This document shows, one piece after another, positions 37,795-48,484 of a stretch of 64,000 nt of DNA (the first letter of the stretch is position 1; each line of letters opens with the position of its first letter). The position numbers and the translations under genes were made by a program. The notes beneath the pieces are model-generated. The model made no database searches. It was not told the DNA's origin and saw only the letters and a list, made by a program, of their open reading frames with translations. The stretch comes from Chryseobacterium gleum (GTDB taxonomy: Bacteria; Bacteroidota; Bacteroidia; Flavobacteriales_D; Crocinitomicaceae). The stretch spans positions 1 through 64,000 of the forward strand of contig CAMAPI010000002.1 in NCBI GenBank assembly GCA_945860065.1, read 5' to 3'.

Positions 37795-38574
37795 ATGTCA
37801 GACAATAAGCAAATGTCCTTTCTTGACCACCTCGAAGAACTTCGCTGGAGACTAATGCGATCAGCAGTGGTAATTATCCTATTTGCCATAGTGATTTGGA
37901 TATATCAAAAAGAAATCATGGAAAATGTTTTCTTGATTATGATTGACCCGAATTTTATAACGTTCAGACTTTTATGTGAATACTTGAATGTCTGTATCGA
38001 TAAAATTCCTGTGAACTTTCAGAGTATGACCCTATCTGGACAGTTCTCCTATGCCTTGATGATGAGTATTATGGGTGGGGCTGTTTTAGCTTTTCCCTAT
38101 ATATTTTATCAATTGTGGTCTTTTGTTAAGCCCGGACTTAAGTTTAAAGAACGTAAAATGGCAAAGGGAATTGTCTTTTACGTAAGCATCCTTTTTTTTA
38201 CTGGAATTCTTTTTGGCTATTTCATTGTTGCTCCATTAAGTGTACAGTTTTTTGGAGCCTTTCAGATTACTGATAAAATCAAGAATGATTTCACCATTAG
38301 TTCCTATATGAGCACCATTCTATCCACAGTATTTTACACCGGATTATTCTTTTTACTACCTGTTGTAACATATCTTTTAGTTAAAATTGGGCTTTTTACG
38401 CCCGAATTCCTGGTGAAATATCGAAAACATGCCGTTGTCCTCATTCTCATACTTGCGGCAATCATCACTCCGCCAGATGTGATATCACAAATCATCGTGA
38501 CCATTCCGATTTACTTATTATTTGAACTTAGCGTCCTAGTTGCGAAACGTGTAGCAAAAAATCAAAAAGACTAA
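37795..38574 (+). CDS. tatC: Twin-arginine translocase subunit TatC
   Basis: MSFLDHLEELRWRLMRSA and six hydrophobic segments. Confidence 0.95.
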   Translation: MSDNKQMSFLDHLEELRWRLMRSAVVIILFAIVIWIYQKEIMENVFLIMIDPNFITFRLLCEYLNVCIDKIPVNFQSMTLSGQFSYALMMSIMGGAVLAFPYIFYQLWSFVKPGLKFKERKMAKGIVFYVSILFFTGILFGYFIVAPLSVQFFGAFQITDKIKNDFTISSYMSTILSTVFYTGLFFLLPVVTYLLVKIGLFTPEFLVKYRKHAVVLILILAAIITPPDVISQIIVTIPIYLLFELSVLVAKRVAKNQKD

Positions 38575-38583
38575 GCAGTCCTT

Positions 38584-41028
38584 ATGAAAATCCTACTCAT
38601 TCTTTTTCTCCTTTCGCCATTTATTTTGCTTTCGCAAACAACTACCGTTAAAGGGTATGTGAAAGATGAAAAAGGAGAGCCAATCCCTTTTGCCCGCGTG
38701 CGTTTTGTCGGGACGAAAATTGGAAATTTAACAGATACAACAGGAGCCTTTTTTCTTCAAAGCTACTACGCTACCGATTCCATTAATGTCCAATTCATTG
38801 GATTTCAATCACAATCGTTAAAAATCAAAAAAGACAGCGAACAGACCTTGAATGTTACTATGCGCGTTCAATCAATAGATTATCGAGATGTCGTAGTCTT
38901 GATTTCCAACGAGTCTCCAGCGGTAGCCTTGCATAAGAAAGTTATTGCGAATAAACCAATTAATAACAAAGAAAAACTTGATGCCTATCAGTATAAACTC
39001 TACAATAAAATTCAGCTAGATTTAAACAATCTCGGCGACAAGTTTCAAAAAAACGGTCTGGTTAAGCGGATGGATCTCGTCATGAATTATTTAGATTCAA
39101 CTAGTGACGGCAACAATTATTTACCGGTAATTCTTTCAGAATCATTATCTGATTTTTACTTTAAAAACCAACCGAAACAAAAAAAGGAAATCGTTCAAGC
39201 AACTAAAATTACTGGTTTGGAAAACCTTCAAGTGAATCAGTTTTTAGGTGATATGTACTTGGACTTAAATATCTACGACAATATCTATGATTTATTCAAT
39301 AAGTCGTTCATAAGTCCGCTAGCACCCTTTGCGCGAACATATTATCAATTTGTCTTGGAAGATTCCACATTCATTGGATCCGATTGGTGTTATAAACTGC
39401 GATTTGAACCCAAAAGAACAGGTGATTTAGCCTTTACAGGGGAAATGTGGATCAATGACACCACCTATGCGGTAAAGCAAATTAAAGCGTCTATTTCTCC
39501 AGATGCCAATCTGAATTACATCCAAAATTTTTACTTCGAACATTATTTTGATCAGGTGCAAAATGAGGTGTGGATGCTGACAGAAGAACGATTAATCATT
39601 GAGTTTCGTCTGACGGAAGATTCAAAACTTCTTGGGATGTACGGTCGCAAATACAGCAAACGCAGTGATTTTGTGATTAATCAGGCCAAAGAAAATTTGT
39701 TTTACGCGACAAATTCCGTTGAAATGAGCGACAGTGCCAAAATTCGACCACAAGAGTATTGGCAAAACAATAGACCCGTTGTTTTAAATGTTCAAGAAAA
39801 ACACATCGAAGAAATGGTGGATTCATTGAGTAAAACCAGTTTTTATAAGTCGATGAAGAAGTTCATTTACTTCGCTACCACTGGCTATTATCAGTTCAAC
39901 AAAATCGAGCTTGGAAATGCGACCTCCTTAATCAGCGCTAATCCTGTTGAAAAATACCGCCTCGCCATGGCGCTCAGAACATCCAATGATTTTTCCAAGC
40001 GCCTAGAACTTGGTGGGCGTGTCGCTTACGGATTCGGAGATGATAAATTCAAGTATGCCGCCAAAATTCGGTATAACATCACGCCGAAAAAAAGAGGGAT
40101 GCTCACGGGAATATATTCATACGATATTGAACAAATCGGGCAATCTCCAACTGCAGCTTCCATGGGTAGTACCTTTGCCACTGTATTTAATACCGCGCCT
40201 TTCGATAAATTGACTTTCGTCAATAAAATTGGCCTTAATTTAGAAAAGGACATAAAAAAAGACCTTATTCTTTATGGTGGGTGTGAATGGAAGAGTTATA
40301 CGCCACTCGGACTAGCGAATTATCAACGCACTGTCAATTTCGACACTGTGAATGTTTCTAACATTAAAACGTTTGAATTTATTGGACGGATTCGATGGAC
40401 AAAAGGAGAGGAATTTTTATCTGGTTATTTTGATCGTACCAGTTTACGATCTGTTTATCCGATCTTTTCCGTACAAGCCATTATTGGAATGAAGAACATA
40501 TTTGGGAGTGAATACAATTATCAGCGTTTAGAGTTTCAAATGGAACACAATACGCAATTAGGTATTTTAGGACGGATGCGATACGGAGTAACCGCAGGAT
40601 ATATATTCGGTACAACCGCTTATCCTTTTTTAAAGGTGCATGAAGGAAATCAATCCCTATGGTTACTGACCAGTACTTTTAATAAATTAAACTTCATGGA
40701 ATTCATCAGTGATAAATACATCACGGGGTTTGTTGAAAATCATTGGGAAGGATTGTTTTTTGACCGCATCCCACTCGTCAAAAAACTGAATTTACGACTT
40801 GTTTCCACCGGGAGAATTCTTTACGGTGACATCAGTCAAAAACATGAGCAAGCGATGTTAATTCCTGATTTTGTAAAGCGTTTTAATGGTGTGCCGTATA
40901 TCGAGACTTCGGTCGGTATCGAGAATATTTTAAAAGTAATTCGAGTTGACCTTGTTTGGAGAATGACTCATCCGATTCCAGGACAAAGTCCATTTGGAAT
41001 TCGTGCGCGTTATGCATTGAATTTTTAA
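38584..41028 (+). CDS. DUF5686 / carboxypeptidase-regulatory-like outer-membrane protein
   Basis: Signal peptide; VKGYVKDEKGEPIPFARVRFVGTKIGNLTDTTGAF; long beta-rich C-term. Confidence 0.85.
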   Translation: MKILLILFLLSPFILLSQTTTVKGYVKDEKGEPIPFARVRFVGTKIGNLTDTTGAFFLQSYYATDSINVQFIGFQSQSLKIKKDSEQTLNVTMRVQSIDYRDVVVLISNESPAVALHKKVIANKPINNKEKLDAYQYKLYNKIQLDLNNLGDKFQKNGLVKRMDLVMNYLDSTSDGNNYLPVILSESLSDFYFKNQPKQKKEIVQATKITGLENLQVNQFLGDMYLDLNIYDNIYDLFNKSFISPLAPFARTYYQFVLEDSTFIGSDWCYKLRFEPKRTGDLAFTGEMWINDTTYAVKQIKASISPDANLNYIQNFYFEHYFDQVQNEVWMLTEERLIIEFRLTEDSKLLGMYGRKYSKRSDFVINQAKENLFYATNSVEMSDSAKIRPQEYWQNNRPVVLNVQEKHIEEMVDSLSKTSFYKSMKKFIYFATTGYYQFNKIELGNATSLISANPVEKYRLAMALRTSNDFSKRLELGGRVAYGFGDDKFKYAAKIRYNITPKKRGMLTGIYSYDIEQIGQSPTAASMGSTFATVFNTAPFDKLTFVNKIGLNLEKDIKKDLILYGGCEWKSYTPLGLANYQRTVNFDTVNVSNIKTFEFIGRIRWTKGEEFLSGYFDRTSLRSVYPIFSVQAIIGMKNIFGSEYNYQRLEFQMEHNTQLGILGRMRYGVTAGYIFGTTAYPFLKVHEGNQSLWLLTSTFNKLNFMEFISDKYITGFVENHWEGLFFDRIPLVKKLNLRLVSTGRILYGDISQKHEQAMLIPDFVKRFNGVPYIETSVGIENILKVIRVDLVWRMTHPIPGQSPFGIRARYALNF

Positions 41029-41040
41029 TACCTTCGTATC

Positions 41041-41766
41041 GTGAAATTATACACACAAAATATTCGTAAAACCTACAAAGGAAGACCTGTTGTTAATGGT
41101 GTTTCAGTTGAAGTCGAACAAGGAGAAATTGTTGGGCTTTTAGGTCCGAACGGTGCTGGAAAAACAACCTCTTTTTACATGATGGTTGGATTGGTTCGTC
41201 CGGATGAAGGACGTGTGTTTTTAGACGATGTGGAAATCACTAAACTCCCAATGTACAAGCGCGCTCAAATGGGCATTGGATACCTTCCTCAAGAAGTTTC
41301 TGTATTTCGGAATCTCAGTGTTGAAGATAACATCATGGCGATTCTTGAAATGACCAAATTGTCCAAAGAAGAAAGATCTGAAAAGCTGGAACAATTGTTA
41401 GAAGAATTTAGTTTGACTCATGTTCGAAAAAACCTGGGTAATCGTCTGTCTGGTGGAGAAAAAAGAAGAACGGAGATTGCCAGAGCCTTAGCAACGAATC
41501 CAAAATTTGTCCTATTGGACGAACCCTTCGCTGGTGTAGATCCAATTGCTGTAGAGGACATCCAAAGCATCATATCGGAGCTAAAAAAACGAAACATCGG
41601 CATTCTCATCACGGATCACAACGTTCAAGAAACACTTTCGATTACAGATCGAGCGTATTTGCTTTTCGAGGGAAGCATATTAAAATCAGGAACTGCCGAA
41701 GAATTGGCCTCAGATGAACAAGTTCGAAAAGTCTATTTAGGTCAAAATTTCGTGTTGCGAAAATAA
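41041..41766 (+). CDS. lptB: LPS export ABC transporter ATP-binding protein
   Basis: GTG start; [48 protein letters not shown]. Confidence 0.95.
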   Translation: MKLYTQNIRKTYKGRPVVNGVSVEVEQGEIVGLLGPNGAGKTTSFYMMVGLVRPDEGRVFLDDVEITKLPMYKRAQMGIGYLPQEVSVFRNLSVEDNIMAILEMTKLSKEERSEKLEQLLEEFSLTHVRKNLGNRLSGGEKRRTEIARALATNPKFVLLDEPFAGVDPIAVEDIQSIISELKKRNIGILITDHNVQETLSITDRAYLLFEGSILKSGTAEELASDEQVRKVYLGQNFVLRK

Positions 41767-44439
41767 TTACCTGATTAAGGTCACAAATCCATCCACTGCC
41801 TGCCAAATGTAGGGCTTATCACATGATCGGAATTTCAGTTTGTACGAATACAATCCATCTTGACACAGCACTCCATTCAATTGACCATCCCAAGCTTGCA
41901 TGGGATCATTGGTTTGAAAAATCAACTCCCCCCATCGATTATAAATACTGAATTCCCATGCGACAACATCAAAATCAGTTATTGGTTTGAATAATTCGTT
42001 GCGGTTATTCTGATCAGGAATAAATGTATTTGGAACATAAATCGAAAATGGTTCTACCATAACCGTACTTCTTGCCGTGTCTCGACAACCATATTGATTC
42101 GATACAATTTGTATAGGATAATCAGATCCTGAATTGACATAGTCATGTGTAAAGTTTGCCAAATTTGAGGTGTACTGATGGTGGTCAAACACGTATTGAT
42201 AACTCACAGCTCCCTGAGATTGATCAATGAAGGAAACAGAATTTTTACAGACATCTACCTTGTCGGGATTAACCATAAATCCGGCGCTTGGAGAAGGATT
42301 TACCGTAACCAAATCTTGTTGCATTAGATAAAGTGTGTCCATACAACCGTATAACTGATATAAAGTTAAACTCACACTGTAATTACCCGGTGTTAAATAA
42401 ATGTGATTGGGATTCACTGCTGTTGATGTGATGCCATCACCAAAATTCCATTGGTACTGAATCGGTACATCAGATTGACTCAGATTGACAAACTGAGCAA
42501 CAGAAGGTGCACACTGGAGCGTATTGATGAACATAAAATCGATGCTAGCATGTCCGAAAATTTGGACTGTTGAACTCACCGTATCTGCACAATTATCATA
42601 TTGTCCAATAAAGTAGACGGGCATTGAACCAGGCTGTGTGTAAGAAACATTCTGAACACTGAGATTCGCCGAGGTGCTTGGCGTCGCATTGTTTCCGAAA
42701 TCCCATTGAAACGTAGCATTGCTCGGACCTGAAACAGTGGCTAAAAAATCAAATGCTTCATCAATACACAACGAATCAGTATGACTTATCGACATGACTA
42801 AGGGTTCTTTAATGGTTACTTGAACTTCGGAGGTATCTGAACACGTAGAAAAGGAACTAGCAATTAATTGAACGGTGTAAACACCAGGTGCTGGAAAGGT
42901 AAAGGTCGGCGTCGTTAAATTACTTTGTCCAACGCTATTCGATCCCAAACTAAAATCCCAAGAATAATTGATTGCCGAGCTAGAGTTATTGCCAAATGGG
43001 ACCGTGAATCCGATACACTCCACCAATGGAGGAACAGAAATTATACTCGTTGGGACTTCGAAGATGAAAACAGAATCCACATAACTTAATTGACAAAATC
43101 CATCATCTGCAATAATTTCTACCGTATGAAATCCAGGTGTTGAATAACTCACGTTGAAAACGGAATTTCCAGTTCCAGACGTTTGACTCGCCGTCGGGTC
43201 TAATACCCAAGTGAGACTAGCAGCAGGATTGGATACATTGGCGATAAAGTCAAAGTTGTTTCCAAGGATGCACAAGGAATCTTGAGAAGTCCAAGAAACA
43301 CTCAGGGGATTGTTCACAATAATATTCATGTAGGCAGTATCCGTGCATGGCATTCCAGGGTTCACGATTAATTGAACGTTGTAATTTCCAGGAGAAGGGA
43401 ATGTGTAATTAGGCGCAAATTGCGCGCTGACATCATTGGTGATATTGGGAACGCCAAAATTCCAGGCATAGGATGTACCACCGTATGAATTATTGACGAA
43501 TTGGACATTCAACCCTTGGCAATAAGAAAGAAACGTAGGTAATTGCGTTTGCAAAGGTAATAAGGCCTGCATCACAATGTTACAATCAAAGACACGGAAT
43601 AAAAAATCTCGGATGGTTTGTCCTACCAAGACACCATTTCGATATTCCTTCACGCAAACGCCAACTACGAACAAACCAATCATGTTGGGATTGACGGTTA
43701 AAACTCCGCTTACTGGATCAATGACGGTGGATGATCCAGGACCCAAGGGTTGCAGCGCGTTGAACGTTCCGCCATTCCATTGCACGGGAAAATAAGGTGG
43801 AGCTGGTGCTTGTGTGGGCTGTGGCGCTGCAGAACTCGCTCCAGACCATGGTGTAACCAAAGAATATGCTAGAAAGTCTCCGTCCGGATCGGTGGCAATG
43901 TGATTAAAAACAAGCTCATCATTATTGCAAAGTAATACAGGTGGATAATTGGTGAACCGAGGACTACTATTTGCAGTAAATCCAGTGTCCGATCCCGGAA
44001 CATGTGTGGTGAGTGTTATTCCTGTATCATCTGGAAACAATAAATTGGTGATACTTGGCCCCCGGCAGCAACGCTGATAAGAGACATCATATCCACCCGG
44101 TGATGGCGGTAAAGTAACAACAGTAGTATAGATGGCGCGTTCCACACAAATGTTATTTGGTGGAGTTGCACACGGATTATTAAAGTTAATGGGCAAAATG
44201 ACACTTCCCGGAAAAGGGACTAGAATATTGGCGAAAAACACATTGTTTGGTTTGTAAATCGTTAGCGCAAGCGGGGCATCATATTGCGCACCTGATGAAT
44301 TACAATCTCGGTATAGCGTGATGAAAAAACGGTACTGATTATTTCCTAAATAGTTGTAATAAATATCTCCACCAATAATATGCGAAGCATAGGTGTTGGT
44401 CATCATGAAAAAGGAAAAAATAAGGCAGAATTTCTTCAT
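41767..44439 (-). CDS. Multi-PKD secreted protein with gliding-motility/type B T9SS C-terminal domain
   Basis: SHIIGGDIYYNYLGN N-term, PKD motifs (YQWNFGDGITSTAVNPNHIYLTPGNYSVSL), C-term FSIYNRWGELIFQTNDPMQAWDGQLNG. Confidence 0.9.
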   Translation of the reverse strand: MKKFCLIFSFFMMTNTYASHIIGGDIYYNYLGNNQYRFFITLYRDCNSSGAQYDAPLALTIYKPNNVFFANILVPFPGSVILPINFNNPCATPPNNICVERAIYTTVVTLPPSPGGYDVSYQRCCRGPSITNLLFPDDTGITLTTHVPGSDTGFTANSSPRFTNYPPVLLCNNDELVFNHIATDPDGDFLAYSLVTPWSGASSAAPQPTQAPAPPYFPVQWNGGTFNALQPLGPGSSTVIDPVSGVLTVNPNMIGLFVVGVCVKEYRNGVLVGQTIRDFLFRVFDCNIVMQALLPLQTQLPTFLSYCQGLNVQFVNNSYGGTSYAWNFGVPNITNDVSAQFAPNYTFPSPGNYNVQLIVNPGMPCTDTAYMNIIVNNPLSVSWTSQDSLCILGNNFDFIANVSNPAASLTWVLDPTASQTSGTGNSVFNVSYSTPGFHTVEIIADDGFCQLSYVDSVFIFEVPTSIISVPPLVECIGFTVPFGNNSSSAINYSWDFSLGSNSVGQSNLTTPTFTFPAPGVYTVQLIASSFSTCSDTSEVQVTIKEPLVMSISHTDSLCIDEAFDFLATVSGPSNATFQWDFGNNATPSTSANLSVQNVSYTQPGSMPVYFIGQYDNCADTVSSTVQIFGHASIDFMFINTLQCAPSVAQFVNLSQSDVPIQYQWNFGDGITSTAVNPNHIYLTPGNYSVSLTLYQLYGCMDTLYLMQQDLVTVNPSPSAGFMVNPDKVDVCKNSVSFIDQSQGAVSYQYVFDHHQYTSNLANFTHDYVNSGSDYPIQIVSNQYGCRDTARSTVMVEPFSIYVPNTFIPDQNNRNELFKPITDFDVVAWEFSIYNRWGELIFQTNDPMQAWDGQLNGVLCQDGLYSYKLKFRSCDKPYIWQAVDGFVTLIR

Positions 44440-44454
44440 GTAGTTACTTAGACG

Positions 44455-44485
44455 CAAAAGTAGGTCAAATGTTGTCTTTTCTCAA
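44455..44485 (-). promoter_or_regulatory. Promoter for the multi-PKD protein; -33 box lies in the end of the upstream gene
   Basis: TTG-N20-TACTTTTG on the minus strand. Confidence 0.68.
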
Positions 44486-45265
44486 ATCTAAATCATTGAT
44501 TTCGTATATCGAAAAGCCATAATTAAAATTGGTTTCATTGGTGATTTTACTTCCATCAATAATCTTACCGTGATTACCCTTCAAAAAGACAAGATTTTCC
44601 CCACCTATTTTGAGGGAAATTGATCCATAATACTCCTCTTTCGTTGGATGTTCAGGCCAACAGACATTGTAAATCGAATTTTTATTTGATTCATTCATTG
44701 TCACTAATATCGACGCAATGATGTCTTTTTGATGGATTAAATTGACAGGGGCTTGGCCGTTTGGGATGTCTCGTCCATGACGAAGGAAAAACCGAACTGG
44801 ATGACGATTAGGGCCAATATGTCCGGCCAAGCGCAGTATGATATAGTTTAAAGGTTGTAGCGAACGTATTCGTTCTTCCATTTGAAAAACTAAATAATCT
44901 TTATTGATTGACGCCGATTCATTAACGATCGTTGAAGTATCTTCGTAAACTCCTGTGGAACTTGTGAAAACAATCGATTTAAAGTCCAAAGATTGCAGCA
45001 AATTTGACAGTGATTGAAGTGCCCCTTCAAATGGAGGCAAGGTTACGATAACCGCATCGAAATGCACAATTGGTAGCTCATTATCAGCCCAAGAAAGGAC
45101 TCCACTGTTTTTTTTCAAGCGCAATGCAGAAATACCAGCTGTTTTGATGTCATTCAACTTTAGGTCATCAGATGAGGTCGCCCAAATAATTGCTTCCGTG
45201 CTTTTTAACGCTTCCGCAAGTGCCGTACCTAACCAGCCGTATCCTATAATTAGATAATTTTTCAT
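44465..45265 (-). CDS. NAD(P)-binding epimerase/reductase-like protein
   Basis: MKNYLIIGYGWLGTALAEAL; VFTSSTGVYED. Confidence 0.8.
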   Translation of the reverse strand: MKNYLIIGYGWLGTALAEALKSTEAIIWATSSDDLKLNDIKTAGISALRLKKNSGVLSWADNELPIVHFDAVIVTLPPFEGALQSLSNLLQSLDFKSIVFTSSTGVYEDTSTIVNESASINKDYLVFQMEERIRSLQPLNYIILRLAGHIGPNRHPVRFFLRHGRDIPNGQAPVNLIHQKDIIASILVTMNESNKNSIYNVCWPEHPTKEEYYGSISLKIGGENLVFLKGNHGKIIDGSKITNETNFNYGFSIYEINDLDLRKDNI

Positions 45266-45374
45266 TCCATGGTTAAACGCAAAAAACAAAAAAGAGTTTG
45301 TTTTTATTTACGGATATCATCTTTCTGTTTTTAACTTGTGAATTGTTGTGCTAACTTTGACCAAAATTTGTGAA

Positions 45375-46778
45375 ATGAATGCTTTTGATGTAATTGTAGT
45401 AGGATCGGGTCCAGGTGGATATGTTTCAGCACTTCGTTGTGCGCAGCTAGGACTTAAAACAGCACTTGTAGAAAAATATAACACACTTGGAGGCACCTGT
45501 TTAAACGTAGGTTGTATCCCTTCGAAAGCCTTGTTGGATTCTTCTGAACACTATCACAATGCACAACACAATTTCAAAACTCATGGGATTGAAATTACTG
45601 GACTAAAAGCAAATTTGACCCAAATGATTAACCGCAAAAACGAAGTGGTGAGTCAAACCTGTGCTGGAGTAAAGTTTTTAATGGACAAAAATAAGGTAAG
45701 TGTTTTCCACGGACATGGTTCATTTGCAGATGCAAATTCCATTTTAGTAAAAGGGATGGATGGTTCAGAAACGACCTTGCAAGGAAAAAACATCATCATT
45801 GCCACGGGTTCTAAGCCTAACTTTTTTCCAGGAATGGAGCCGGATAAGAAACGCATCATAACTTCAACAGAGGCATTAAACATGACCGAGATACCAAAAA
45901 GGATGTTGGTTATTGGCGGTGGCGTAATTGGTCTAGAACTCGGCTCTGTCTACGCAAGATTGGGTTCAGAAGTGGAAGTCATCGAATTCGCGCCAAGCAT
46001 TCTTCCCACGATGGATGCCGGAATTGGAAAAGAATTTGCTAAGATTCTCAAAAAAGAAGGTTTCAAGTTTCATATGGAGCATCGAGTGGTGAAGGTCGAA
46101 AACACAGGTAAAAAAGTCGTTTTAACCGCTGAAAACAAAAAAGGTGAAACGGTAACACTGGAAGCAGATTACTGCTTAGTTGCTGTAGGTAGAAAAGCAT
46201 ATACGGAAGGGCTAAACCTAGACAAAGCAGGACTAGCAGCAACAGAACGTGGTCAAATTGAAGTGAACGACCATTTACAAACGAAAGTAGCGAATATTTT
46301 TGCCATTGGAGATGTCGTTCGTGGTGCCATGTTGGCTCATAAAGCAGAGGAAGAAGGTGTATTTGTGGCAGAAATGATTGCCGGACAAAAACCACATATC
46401 AATTACAATTTGATTCCAGGTGTTGTTTATACATGGCCGGAAATTGCTGCAGTTGGAAAAACGGAAGAAGAATTAAAAACCGCTGGAGTCACATATAAAG
46501 TTGGGAATTTCCCTATAAAAGCCCTTGGACGAGCACGTGCAAGCATGGATACAAGTGGATTTGTCAAAATATTAGCGGATGAAAAAACCGATGAGGTTTT
46601 AGGTGTTCACATGATCGCACCACGTGCAGCTGATTTGATTATGGAAGCCGTTACAGCTATGGAATACCGCGCTTCTGCCGAAGATATTGCACGTATTTGT
46701 CACGGACATCCAACCTATTCAGAAGCCATGAAAGAAGCAGCATTAGCCGCTACCGATAATCGGGCATTACACATCTAA
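45375..46778 (+). CDS. lpdA: Dihydrolipoyl dehydrogenase
   Basis: GGTCLNVGCIPSKALL, GHPTYSEAMKEAAL; start MNAFDVIVVGSGPGG. Confidence 0.96.
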   Translation: MNAFDVIVVGSGPGGYVSALRCAQLGLKTALVEKYNTLGGTCLNVGCIPSKALLDSSEHYHNAQHNFKTHGIEITGLKANLTQMINRKNEVVSQTCAGVKFLMDKNKVSVFHGHGSFADANSILVKGMDGSETTLQGKNIIIATGSKPNFFPGMEPDKKRIITSTEALNMTEIPKRMLVIGGGVIGLELGSVYARLGSEVEVIEFAPSILPTMDAGIGKEFAKILKKEGFKFHMEHRVVKVENTGKKVVLTAENKKGETVTLEADYCLVAVGRKAYTEGLNLDKAGLAATERGQIEVNDHLQTKVANIFAIGDVVRGAMLAHKAEEEGVFVAEMIAGQKPHINYNLIPGVVYTWPEIAAVGKTEEELKTAGVTYKVGNFPIKALGRARASMDTSGFVKILADEKTDEVLGVHMIAPRAADLIMEAVTAMEYRASAEDIARICHGHPTYSEAMKEAALAATDNRALHI

Positions 46779-46783
46779 AGAAG

Positions 46784-47137
46784 TTACGCTGAAAAAGCAT
46801 CAGCAATGTGTTCAATACTTGTTTGATATTGATTGTGAACGATAGAGACAATGTCAAATCGGACATTTCTATCTATTTGATGCGTTTGAACATAACGATC
46901 AGCAACCGTTATTATTTGACGTTGCTTTGATCTTGTAACTGCGCGCCAAGGCTCCCCTATTTGACCAGTGCACCTTGCCTTGACCTCCACAATGACTAAA
47001 TCGTCGCCATCTTCCAAAACTAAATCAACCTCATATTTTTTAAATCGAATATTCCGATCGATCAATCGATACCCCTTTTTACTTAAAAAAGCCAAGGCTT
47101 CATTTTCTCCCCACACTCCTAACTCCTCTTTTTTCAT
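46784..47137 (-). CDS. YraN/UPF0102 family endonuclease-like protein
   Basis: GENEALAFLSKKGYRLIDRNIRF..EVDLV..DGDDLVIVEVKAR. Confidence 0.9.
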   Translation of the reverse strand: MKKEELGVWGENEALAFLSKKGYRLIDRNIRFKKYEVDLVLEDGDDLVIVEVKARCTGQIGEPWRAVTRSKQRQIITVADRYVQTHQIDRNVRFDIVSIVHNQYQTSIEHIADAFSA

Positions 47138-47220
47138 TTTCTTTTACTTAAATATACAATTTTCCCTCCGATATTCCGAGTGAATCAATCAAGCAATTAT
47201 CTTTATGTTAAATTCGATCT

Positions 47221-48453
47221 ATGTCTAAAATTCTACTGAAAAACATCAAAGGACTCGTACAAGCGGGTGAACAGATACCATCCGTAAGAAAAGGTGCTGA
47301 AATGAAGCAATTGGACATGATTGAAAATGCGTTCTTAGCGCTCGAAGATGGCGAAGTCATTGCCTACGGAACCATGCATGAGTGGGAAGGCATCATCGAC
47401 TGGAGAGATGTCGAAATTGTTGACGCTGAAGGATGTTATGTTCTCCCGGCATTTATTGATGCACATACCCACACTGTTTTTGCAAAATCACGCGAAGAAG
47501 AATTTGTCGATCGGATTAACGGACTTAGTTACGAGGATATTGCTGCTAAAGGTGGTGGCATTTTAAATTCAGCCAGAAAATTAAGTGAGCTATCCGAAGA
47601 TGAACTTTTTGAGGCAGCACAAAAGAGAATCGAACATATTATTCAATCTGGAACTGGCGCACTGGAAATCAAATCCGGCTACGGACTTTCCGTAGATGGA
47701 GAATTAAAAATGTTACGCGTTATTAAACGCTTGAAGGAAAGTATGCCCATTACCATAAAAGCTACTTTTCTAGGCGCGCACGCTTTTCCGGCTGACTATA
47801 AAGAAAATAAACGTGGGTATATCGACCTCATCATTCAAGACATGTTGCCACTGATTCAAAAGGAACAGCTGGCAGACTATATCGATGTGTTTTGTGAACG
47901 AAATTATTTTTCCGTTGCTGAAATGGAAGAAATACTTCGGGCAGGTATCGCTTGTGGACTCAAACCAAAAGTTCATGTCAATCAATTTAGTATTCTTGGC
48001 GGTGTTCAAAAAGCGGTTGAACTTGGTGCTATTTCGGTAGATCATTTGGAAGAAATCGACGAAAACGACATTGATGCACTGAAAAAAAGCAATACAATCC
48101 CTACCCTACTTCCAGGCTGTTCACACTTTTTATCTATTCCATTTGGAGATGCTAGACGAATAATCGATGCCGGACTTCCCCTAGCCTTAGCTAGTGACTA
48201 CAATCCTGGATCCTCGCCAAATTATCAGTTAATGACCATCTTGTCATTGGCTTGTATTAAACAAAAAATGACACCAGAAGAAGCAATAAACGCACTTACT
48301 ATAAATGCATCTGCAGCTTTAGAACTATCTGAAAGTCATGGGAAAATAGCAATCGGCAGAAAATCGCCAATCATGTTAACCAAAGAGATTCCTTCCTTGG
48401 CTTACCTTGCCTACGCTTTTGGTGAACAACATGTCCAACGAATGTTCATTTGA
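47221..48453 (+). CDS. hutI: Imidazolonepropionase
   Basis: LPAFIDAHTHTVFAKSREEEF, KPKVHVNQFSILGG, ALASDYNPGSSPNYQL. Confidence 0.95.
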   Translation: MSKILLKNIKGLVQAGEQIPSVRKGAEMKQLDMIENAFLALEDGEVIAYGTMHEWEGIIDWRDVEIVDAEGCYVLPAFIDAHTHTVFAKSREEEFVDRINGLSYEDIAAKGGGILNSARKLSELSEDELFEAAQKRIEHIIQSGTGALEIKSGYGLSVDGELKMLRVIKRLKESMPITIKATFLGAHAFPADYKENKRGYIDLIIQDMLPLIQKEQLADYIDVFCERNYFSVAEMEEILRAGIACGLKPKVHVNQFSILGGVQKAVELGAISVDHLEEIDENDIDALKKSNTIPTLLPGCSHFLSIPFGDARRIIDAGLPLALASDYNPGSSPNYQLMTILSLACIKQKMTPEEAINALTINASAALELSESHGKIAIGRKSPIMLTKEIPSLAYLAYAFGEQHVQRMFI

Positions 48454-48484
48454 TTCCATGTAAAAATGTACCTTTGAAGTTACG

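Noticed and set aside
41767-44439. Multi-PKD protein as a novel toxin/effector
   Set aside because: C-terminus is a type B/gliding sorting domain and no catalytic domain is visible
46063-46395. 110-aa minus-strand ORF in lpdA
   Set aside because: Antisense to highly conserved dihydrolipoyl dehydrogenase
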